NCBI GenBank assembly: GCA_030765065.1
Contig: CM060983.1
Coordinates: forward strand, 47,676,067 to 47,740,066
From: Deroplatys truncata
Lineage: Eukaryota; Arthropoda; Insecta; Mantodea; Mantidae
Direction of reading: 5' to 3'
Length of the DNA: 64,000 nucleotides
The translations under genes were made by a program, and so were the position numbers. The notes under the pieces were generated by a model, which was not told the DNA's origin, searched no databases, and saw only the letters and a program-made list of their open reading frames with translations. Positions 54,836 through 64,000 of this stretch are shown in pieces; the first letter of the stretch is position 1; every line of letters begins with the position of its first letter.

Positions 54836-57800
54836 AATATAAACTTAAAAATTCGTACAACAATATGAAAAATTATAGACTATTATACACATGTATATTA
54901 TAATTATAACGGGATGGAAAATTCCGTTCTCACTATCTTCCTGTCGGCCATTTTACTACATTATTAATTATATAATTATATTACCTGGCCATATCGAAAC
55001 ACGTTATATAGTAGATATTATAGTAGTGGTAGGTACTGCACGGACATTCAGTAGTCGTATGATAGGCCTGTTCCCTTCAGCTATAGGGAGTCCCGAGAAG
55101 CGTGTGTGTGGGCTATTTGAGTAGAATGTGTGATACAAATGCTGGGGGATCAAGCAAGCCCTTCTTTCCCAATGCAAAACAGGGAGAGCTGACCTGCACA
55201 TCCACCATGCACACACACCCTGCGGGTCGCCACATAGAAACATCTACAACTACAGCGGAATCAAATAAAACAGGACTCAACATTATTATTCCTCCTTTTT
55301 GTTTCACAAAGAGATGCAAAGTAGAAAAAGAAGAGGAAGATGAACATAATAGAAAAACAGTGACAGACATGACCACCATAATTTTCATCCACTACTGTTT
55401 TTTTCTCTTTCTTTTCCAGTCATTGTGATGCCTTATGTCTAACTTTTCTTTACCTCTCACCTCCATAATCCACAGCATTTTGCAATAGTTCCTGCTTAGC
55501 TATAGTTTTAAAATTATAACCTCTTTTTTTCAATACCTGGTTAATGCTTTTAGATTGCAAATAAAACAAGCTGTATTGCTTTCAAATATCCTCCTTGATA
55601 TAGTATTTTTTACATAAAAACAAAACAAAATTTGGACATGGAGAATAAATTACTGCAAAAATGCCATTTTCTGTTTAAGGATACATCACAAGAGTTGATT
55701 TAATTTTACACTTTAGTACTTTTTCTGGTTTACTGAATAGAATATTCAAAAACATGCATTTCTTTTGCTTGTATATAAACAACAAGAACAATGAAGATAG
55801 AAGTGACATACAGTTTAGTGTTGGGAGGAGTTATAGACACAATGTTGGGACCTGCAGAACACCTTCTATTGTTCTGTTCAATAAATTTTAAAATTATGTT
55901 GGTATTATATTAGAAACTCTGGTATTGTCTGCTGGTAAGGTTTAATAAAACAGATGTGCCTGTAGCTTAATAATGTGCTTGATTGCATTTGGTTTTAAAA
56001 CAACAAAAGGATATAGATAATGTGCTGCAGGTCCTACTGACATTTTCTTTGTCTTACTTATTAAGCATGCAAACAGAGAATCTACTTCAAATTCCTATCA
56101 TATACAATATGTAGTTATTATAACCACGTTTCACCATCCAGTGTAGAAAAATAAACATCAAAGCTCAGTTATCTCTTATTTTATTCATTTTTTTGGTTTG
56201 TTTCTAAACCTGCAACTAGCGACACAATAATGGTCGCAAAATTAAGCGTCTTTTGCGGGATTCTTCTCTTCAGCTTAACGTTTCCCAAATTTGACATTCA
56301 TACCCATCATCCCGCGGAAGAAATTCACCCGTTTTCTTAAAAGAGAAAACAACCCAGATTGGCAAAAAAATTGAGAACAAACTGTTGTGGGAATTTTTTT
56401 TTTTAGAAATACAGGAGTTTTGGGCAGAAAATTATTGTAAAAAATGTGTTCATTTTTTAGTATATTGCTAGAGTTTTATGAATTACAAATTTATGAAAAA
56501 TATGTAGATTGGGTTTTTCTCTTTGTTTTGCTCATTCATCCAAAATAATATTCATAATTATGATAATGACAATGAGCTAACAACTAGTACATATTTATTC
56601 TGTTGTTTTGGAGGGAAAGGGGGAGGTTCCATTTATTGCATAAATCTGCCGTAGAAAAAGTTTACATGCACTCTAATGCATGTGAGAGTTTAAAGTTTGT
56701 CTCCGTTCATTTACCTTTCTTTGCATCTTATCATGCAAAAACAAAAAAAAAAGAAAACTTTCACTCACACTCATCTGTTCACTAATCTAATAGTTACAGA
56801 ATTTATGGTTCATTCTTCTCTTTGTTTCACAGGTGCTAACTGAATTACAGAAATTTTGTTTATGACACTGAAAAAAATCACATTATTGTAAAAAGGATAA
56901 ATATTCCACCACCTTTGTCCCCCCAGATCACACTATTTCATTTTCACGTGTTTTTTTGTTTTAGAAATAAAGTAAAAAGAAAGGGGAGGTCCTTTACTGC
57001 CAGTGATATGAATACTTATTCCTGCCTAGATGTTAGTGTACCTTATCGGTGACTGATTTCATCACTGAAACCAATACAAATTACTTTTTTCTTCTTAATT
57101 GACACAAACGTGGCAGCCATGTCTTACTTCAAACATTTCCCATCCCAAGTTATGGTCGCACAAACACGTCAGCCAATTTTTCCTATGAGCCTTATTTCAT
57201 AAAACAACAGTTAACGACTTCTATGTATTTGTACCTTTAGTGGTTCTCAACAAACATTACATAACACCCTCCATGCCAAAACTTTTCCTCCCTAACATTA
57301 TTTGCAACAATAACCAACAATCAACTATGCCATTCTTGATGAAAATGACAGTTATCAGGTACCATTATCCATTCTGCTTACTGTTAATAATCAACCATTT
57401 TTTTTTTCCAAACCACATCCCATATAGTGCTTTTTTTATTTTTAAGGATTATTACATCAAACATAACAATATCATAAACAAAAATATATTTTATTAAAAA
57501 ACAATAACTATAGTAATAGCAATCTGTTTAATAATAGCAATAATTAATAAGAATTCATCAGTGAAAAAATAAAGGAACAAAATCAACACAAAGTATGAAA
57601 AAATCTATACGCTAATAGCTCTGTACAGAAAGACCATTTAATGGTACTTGTAATAATTACCCACAGGAAACTTGTATTAAAAACTGCCTATCACATAATG
57701 TGGTTCTTTTTTTTTCGGCTTTGGAACTATTCTGTACTTACCGCATGCTATAACGGAATAGTAGGTAGTGCAAACTTTTATAGTACATCTCTGAAAGAAT

Positions 57801-60800
57801 ATAAATTGCCTTTTTTTTTAAAGTTGTAATAGTTTTTTTAAGTGCTCCTACTTATTCTGGTATTATGCATGATAAATTGCATGTTACTGTTTTAAATCTT
57901 GCTTAAAACTCTGCGTAGTAATACAATTTTTTTTTTTTTTTAAATATTTCCTTTCAATTAGAAAACGTTAAAGCTACAGACGGAGTTTCCCCAGTTACAT
58001 ATTCAGTTATATTATGCGATACCAATACTGATTTGAATGGGCAGGGGAGGGGGCGCCATCGAGAAACTTAAACCTGTGACTTTTTTATCATTTTAGCTCA
58101 TAAAATATTGATAAAAATATAGGCTAATCACCAGTTAATATTATAATAATAGAATTATGTACAATAAACGCTAATCATTTATTCAAATGCACAGTCATTC
58201 CTTTTTCTCTCTTTCTCACACATACAATGTACACTTATGCATGCATTTGTTGTTTTCGTTTACATGTAATATTAATGTTATGCATGTATGTACTGCACAA
58301 TGGCATATAAAAACACATGTACAAAGGTAACTATTGAAAACGTCAGTACATAATATTTATGTATTCTTCTCCACTTACTTTCATTGTCTAATGTCAACAT
58401 AAATAGTTCACATGCTCCTCCTATGTAGGTATACTTCATTTTACACAATTATAATATGTTCTTAAGTTTTAATTATAAATTGCGCAATTTTTTTTTTTTT
58501 TCAAACTGTGCGCATCTTCCATTTCACCTTCCACTTTTAGCTATTTTTTTAAAGGTAATTTTTTAAAAGATCAATTACCATATCACTTGTTTCCGTAGTT
58601 GGTAACTTTAAGTTAGTATAGATTTGTCACAGTTGCATTGATTTCCGAGAAATAATGGTGGAGTTTTTTATACTTAAATCTCCAGATAAAAGCATTTGCA
58701 TATGTGGTCCATGGAATCATCAGCTTATGCAGTTTAATTCCAATATTATTGCTCCAAATTGATCAGTTATTTTCTTAATAGTAAATGTTTAACGCCAACA
58801 TTAGTTCTCGTGAATCTTTTGTTACACAAGCATGGGAATTTCAACTTACTTTGCATATTTCTGCTGTTTGCATAGCTGAATTAAAAGAAAAAGAAGTCTA
58901 AAATCATGTATTCTTCATCCTCTCTGAGAATAATGGGATACCATAATCACCTGGATAGTTTAATAAAATTTTCCTCTTTTCTGTATGTCTTTAATTTCAA
59001 CAATCATTCTACAGCCTTGGAAAGTGAAACAGTTCCAGTATTTCTGTTAAATTTGATTTCAGTAATGGAAGTCAGTTTTAGTAGGATATGCTACATTGCT
59101 GCTGAGCATGTACTTTCATACAAACGTAAACTACACATTCAGTTCAAGTTGGTATATAACACATTCTTTCAAACATTACTCCTTAATATTTATAGAATGG
59201 ATGAGGTTCAAGTACAAAAGAAACTATAAAAAGATATAAAATTATTTCATAATGTAAAATATATGTAAAGAAAACATCTATCACACTATGCAATTCAAAT
59301 GTCTTGCAAAACAAATGAAGTAAGAAAATTGGTGAAAAGTGTTACCATTACAGTTATAAAATAATCACCAGACAATCTCCAAATGTGATGCCGTGCCAAT
59401 TTAGATTACAACTAAGCTTTAGAGTTGGGTTAACCATCTGATCATGAAATGTTAGTGTTACATATTGCAGAAATTTAATATTAAAGCAAAGCAAGTTTTA
59501 ATGCAAACACACATACTACCAACTGATCTATGGAAAATTTTGTTCTTTTGACTTGGTATTTGCAAAGCATCTGGCATGGAGACAATCAAATTTGGAGAGT
59601 CTCTTTTGGTGCCCTAAGCATTTAACTAAGCATATCATATACAGAGAGTTTTAAATCATCATAACGAGATCAGGTTTTGGCAATCCAAAATCCTAACCTG
59701 CCATTAACTTCTTTTCAGTTGAAAAATTGGTAAAGTAGCAAAGAAAGAAAATAAGGAGGACTTGAATAAGTACTTTTGTTTCTTATTTTATAATATACTG
59801 AATTTATAAACATATTTATCATTGGAGCATGAACATAAATGTTCGACTAGAATATCATTTTGTATTCCTATAATTTTATTTTCTGTAGTTAAAAATCTGG
59901 AAATTGTTTTAGTCTTCAATACTTTTTAGTCTGAGCTTTGCTTCCATTGTTCTGTGAATTCAATCCACTGCATATTTTCTTGAAACCATTTAGCTGCACT
60001 TTGGCGAACAATTTGTACATTGGAAATAAATCTCACATTAGCTGAATTTGGCATCCTGACCAAATGTCACATTTGTCCTTGTGCACTGTATTATGAATTC
60101 ATACGGATTGTCACTGGATTCTTTTGCGTAAGGAATGATTTTTGATGCTCCTTTATTAAAGCTTTATAGTTTTGATATAAACCATTTTAACAAGCCATGA
60201 AAAATAGTATTTACATAATTTCTGATTGAATGGAAAAAGCAAAAAACAGTCAAAGCTCATGCTTTATGCATAATAAATTAATACAGCTAAATATATGGTA
60301 ACAGAGGTTAATCAATATAATGTATTTGGTTTGAGAACACCTCATATGAGATACCAAAAATAGCCTTTGTAGTCTATATGCAGGCGTGCAAACCCTGATT
60401 ACGTTATATTGATTGGTGATGTATTTTAACTGCGACTGACATGCTTTGAATGTAATTTCTTCACTTTTTTGTGTGACGAATAGCCACACAGGTTCGATTT
60501 TGATTTATGTGTAAATGCACCAGGGCAATGGATTAGGAGGGCACCATGACGTAGTCTCTATCAATTGACTGTACTAAACAAACAAACAGTTCTACCTGCG
60601 ACTGTTCTTAGTACCCCTTCAGAGACCATATTTGCAATTAAAGTCGTTACGAGTTATGCCCAAAATTAGTGGCAAGATTCCTTTGACGTGTTCGTGATCA
60701 ATTCAGTCAAGTCTCAATAGAAATCCTTCAAAATAGAGTTGCAATTCTTTCCTCCAGGGATCTAACCATGGTGTTGTATTCATAAGAAGCTGAAGTCAAT

Positions 60801-61025
60801 TAAGTAAATGATGGAACATGATTTTATATCATGTTCATTATTTAACAGCTGATTACCACCGGAACTAACCAGATTAGATTTGGACTTAACAGAATTTCTT
60901 ATACTTAAATTATTTAATTCTATTTTATGGACACCCATGAGAGAATGAGTGTCTAATATACTTTTACTACGTCTCTGAAGAAGAACTAGCCAGCTATCAT
61001 CACAAAAGAGGCTCCACCTTGCATA
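54836..61025. other. AT-rich stretch downstream of the last exon; no gene recognised
   Basis: About 6.2 kb with T- and A-runs (e.g. 57930-57942, 58490-58501) and no copy of HINE-A, mariner, LINE or SINE that I recognise. The longest frames (55102-55428, 58906-59229) have no domain. Because the minus-strand coding exon ends at 61026, at least the right part is probably its 3' UTR. Many TTTATT (AATAAA on minus) are present, so the poly-A site cannot be chosen by eye. Confidence 0.5.
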
Positions 61026-61503
61026 TTAGTTTGCCACCAAGAGATGCTGGTAAGGACTGGGCGGATATGGTGCCACAGATCCCAAACCAAAGTTATTGAG
61101 GCCATCTAGAAGTTGCTTGTTTCCGTTATCCTGAGGTGCTCCCGTGGACGACGGGTTGTTGCTGACTTGGACAGCTCCAGCTTGCCCAGCAGCAGCTGCT
61201 CCACCTCCATTGTAGAACTGGTGCGGGTGATCCAAATACGAGGAAGTATTGTTGCGGGGAGGATAGAGTTCAGGCATGTAAGCTGCAGCTGCCTCAAAGA
61301 GATTTCTATGAGGGAACTGGGGATACGTTGTAGTGGGTTGGAAAAAGTATCCTCCAGTCGTGTTTGGGTCTGGTGAGAGGGAACGTCCTGTAGGAGAGCC
61401 CTGAGAGGGCGGTGGATGGTGGTGGTGATGATGGTGGTGATGATGGATCTGCTGCTGGATGGCACGCTGCTTGATGTAATTGGAAAACTCGGTGGGTGAC
61501 ATC
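61026..61503 (-). CDS. Last coding exon of a His/Ala/Pro-rich protein, probable transcription regulator
   Basis: On minus, TGCATTGTTTCAG ends at 61504 and is a good splice acceptor. The exon starts at 61503 and stays open for about 158 codons to TAA at 61026-61028. It starts MSPTEFSNYIKQRAIQQQ, probably a short helix or docking motif, since Met here is internal to the protein. A run of ten His follows (61413-61442 region), then PPPSQGSPTG, GYFFQPTTTYPQFPHRNLFE, AAAAYMPELYPP, a DHPHQFYNGGGAAAAG stretch and a C-terminal GSVAPYPPSPYQHLLVAN. Low-complexity His/Ala/Gly/Pro tails of this kind are common in insect transcription factors. No DNA-binding domain is in this exon, so I do not name the gene. 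Codon composition is GC-rich compared with its surroundings, supporting real coding sequence. Confidence 0.75.
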
Positions 61504-61756
61504 CTGAAACAATGCACAATGCAAATTATTATTTGTTGAAAAATTCTTGATAGCAGCTACCAAGATATTCAAAAAACACTTTTCAGATTTTAAAGAAACT
61601 CAATGAAAAATTTTAGTGTATCAGCAAAAACACACACACACACAAAAAAAACACCAGCAAAGAAATAACAGGAAACTGACAGGTGGAATAAATTTCTAAC
61701 AAGCTCCAAAGGTTCAATGCAGCATGGTAAGAATGCAGATTGGTATTGTGGTTATT
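61504..61756 (-). other. Intron sequence upstream of the last exon
   Basis: Follows from the splice acceptor at 61504-61506. AT-rich with CA and A-runs near 61630-61650. The HINE-A at 61757 lies about 250 bp from the acceptor. The upstream exon is not visible in the window. Confidence 0.6.
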
Positions 61757-62641
61757 ACTTTCTCTACTACATATAGTAAGTAGGGGAAGTATTGTATTCC
61801 ACCCAAAAATTCGATACCGAGATTTCACCGGAAATACATGTTTTGAGACCTCCTGAATCCAAAAAAAGCATTTTTGGAAACATGTCCGTGTGTGTGTCTG
61901 TGAACAGCATAACTCAGAAACGAACAGTCGGATAAACACAAACTTGGTATTTAGGTTCAGTATCTTCCAAGGATGCGACACGAAGGTTTTCAAGAAAATC
62001 CCCCACCCCAGACTACCCTTTACATGGAACATTTTTCGAAAATTTTAATTTTCTCAAAAATGGCTCTAACGATTTTGATTAAAATATCATATGTTTAAGA
62101 TATTTTCATGACAAATAAAATGTATATCTTGAATTTTCTGGGAATGTCTCCAAAAGTGTTCTTTATTGTGAACGACTTTTGCATAACTGGTAAACCATAA
62201 GAGATAGACAAAATTTTACTACACAAAAAATGTAGATCGCATTAAAATACACAATTTATGTCATACACATTTTTTTGTTGAGTGAACCATTTTCGAGATA
62301 TTACTTGTTATTCCCTTAAATTTTTCAATACTTATTTTCTCAAATGGGAATTCGTTATTCATTTTTTTGTCTTGGATATCAAAGAGTATTAATCTGTGGG
62401 AAAGGGAATGTTGCTGCACCTAGCAACCAGCTATTAAGAGATATGTATGTGCTTAAAGGCTACTGTATTTCCAAATTGCCCTTGTAAATATACATTCTTC
62501 TTACATCTACAAGAAAATTAGCAATAAGATAGACTCTGCAACTGTTTATCTCGATTAACATGAAGTAGATGGAGAATAAGCGTTTGTAAAAATAGTTTGT
62601 ACAAGAGTAGAGAAAGTCATGTGAGTGTAACACATCAGATT
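61757..62641 (+). repeat. HINE-A copy, full length, intronic
   Basis: Starts TTACTTTCTCTACTACATATAG and ends AGTAGAGAAAGTCATGTG, AGTGTAACACATCAGA plus T-run. Module GTTGCTGCACCTAGCAACCAG. Short TG microsatellite. It lies antisense to the presumed gene. A good reference copy for the family. Confidence 0.93.
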
Positions 62642-64000
62642 TTTTTTAATTCATCCCCCTTAACACACCTTCAGCAATTTGATCCCTTTGGAGCAGTCCA
62701 TCTCTCCCGCCAATCCCTAAATCGCCTTAGAGGAATTATCATTAGAAAAATAAGTTTTTGATGTTTTGGAAGAAAAAACAATCACCAAAACCCTAGGTGA
62801 CTGAAGTGCTTGTTGGAGAACTGTCATTAGAAGGACTGGTGATTTAATGAGATGACTTCTTCTTCTTATAGTTTATAGAAGCACTTGTTTTTCCAATAAT
62901 GCCCAAGTTTCATGTATGTTCTCAGTAGAGCCTGGGTGGTAATAAATCAAAAGTTGTGTACATAATCATTTTTGAGGTTTTTGGAGGTGATAGAACCACT
63001 TTCTATTTTATCTATTTTGCATCTCATTTGAATTACAAATGCCAATTTTTGCATTTTTTAAATCAGCTTAAATCTTTTCAATTTATTTAAAATTTTTCTA
63101 TTACAGTCAATAAACTCTGGATGGTGGACATCCTTTATGTTGGAATGTGACCTCTTTTGTGTTGTAATTTTTGTTATCTGCTAAAGATTCAGCATTTCCT
63201 TTGGCAGTTGGTTCCTCTGGAAGTATTGTAGGGAAAACATTTTGACGAATAGTGATGGCCACTTACTGTTGCACAGAAGCAAACATAACATTATTTAGCC
63301 TTGCTGACTAACTTCAGTCACCATTGAAAAGTAAACTTTACAGTTATGTTGGCGAATTTGGTGCCCAAGTGTTTTTTCAGCCGTTGGAAGTGTTTTATTG
63401 TGTAAGGTGTTTTATCAATCAACACAAATCTGCTCTCACTTCAAAGAATTACGATAACAAAATAAGGCTAACTTCCAACAGCCATTGTCACATCTGGCAA
63501 ACAGTTACAGCTTTCATTAGATTCGTGTAAATTATTAGTTGATGCCGAAAGAATCTATCACAAGAACATTTACAGCAATAACTTGTGGTAATGCGCAACA
63601 ATAAAAATGTATAATTTGCATGACTTTTACACCAAATATTGGTTATTAAATATTTTTTATTACGACTTTTTAAAATGTATAATGAACTTTTTAAATTTAC
63701 AGTGCTTTTTTATGCTTTTTTTGCCTGCCTGTTTTGATTGTTATAAATGTCTAAACATCCGGATTCTAGTTTATCAATATCACCACTGTCCCACAAAACT
63801 GCATTTGTTATAGGTCATGTGGGTTAGCATTCAGGTAGTCATGGCCTCTTTATACTTCAACACAAGAAAATCTAAATTCAATTATTGGGTTTTGGTGATT
63901 AGATCTCTGATCTGGAATAACTACTTGACTGATATGGTACCCAAAAGGGTACCTGTTAACATTCATTGAAATCTTAGTCATCCTCCATGTTCACAAGGTC
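62642..64000. other. No gene recognised; probably intron
   Basis: AT-rich DNA with short frames only (68 codons or less). If the gene at 61.0 kb continues to the right, this is intron. No splice-flanked coding stretch was found up to the window end. Confidence 0.45.

Noticed and set aside
55102..55428. 108-codon frame with a KEEEDEHNRK stretch
   Set aside because: No domain, overlapped by an antisense frame of similar length, in AT-rich non-coding surroundings.

Overview
The window is nuclear DNA of an animal, almost certainly an arthropod and probably an insect with a large, repeat-rich genome. It is AT-rich with no dense gene packing, and the recognisable proteins are decayed transposases of mariner types common in insects, a Jockey-type LINE, a Mo25-like scaffold protein and one exon of a histidine-rich protein with an AG splice acceptor. 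I cannot name the species. Nearly all of 1-50 kb is transposable-element sequence in various stages of decay. Very little looks like an active host gene.

The dominant component is one family of about 0.9 kb non-coding elements, here called HINE-A, seen in at least twenty complete or partial copies (roughly a quarter to 30 % of the window by my tally). A complete copy has an ACTTTCTCTACT motif at one terminus. The inverse motif lies about 22 bp inside the other terminus and is followed by a small stem-loop (ATGTG/CACAT) and a T-run. Near the first end is a variable TG microsatellite. This matches the known layout of Helentron-associated elements (HINEs, such as Drosophila INE-1). Copies are scattered on both strands, nested in each other and joined in tandem, and fall into three groups by an internal module. 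Plus strand is used below for the direction terminal motif -> microsatellite -> stem-loop.

Other elements by region: mariner copies at 5.6-6.9, 7.9-9.1, 11.7-13.0, 22.4-22.9 (internally deleted) and 38.7-40.0 kb; a mariner at 13.5-15.6 kb that carries an inverted copy of its own 5' end and is interrupted by a Tc1-like element; a second Tc1/mariner-superfamily lineage at 46.1-47.4 kb and, as an inverted pair of transposase 3' ends, at 26.2-27.8 kb; a Jockey-type LINE tail at 18.3-20.4 kb split by a HINE-A; another LINE tail at 40.5-41.2 kb followed by 5S-rRNA-like sequence; a GC-rich retroposon at 4.5-5.0 kb with a 16-bp target duplication; and solo-LTR candidates at 26.8-27.7, 31.7-32.6, 41.3-42.2 and 48.2-49.2 kb. 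An isolated heat-shock-type promoter (heat-shock elements plus TATA box, with two strong palindromes) lies at 33.4-33.65 kb with no visible gene.

Host-gene signal is limited to two places. At 44.6-45.45 kb (minus) is an intronless Mo25/CAB39-like reading frame with one frameshift, possibly a retrocopy. At 61.03-61.50 kb (minus) is the last coding exon of a His/Ala/Pro-rich protein, probably a transcription regulator that I cannot name. From about 50 to 61.7 kb, downstream of that exon, HINE-A is absent and only one small DNA element was found. This stretch is probably 3' UTR or flanking DNA of that gene. HINE-A returns at once in the intron upstream of the exon.
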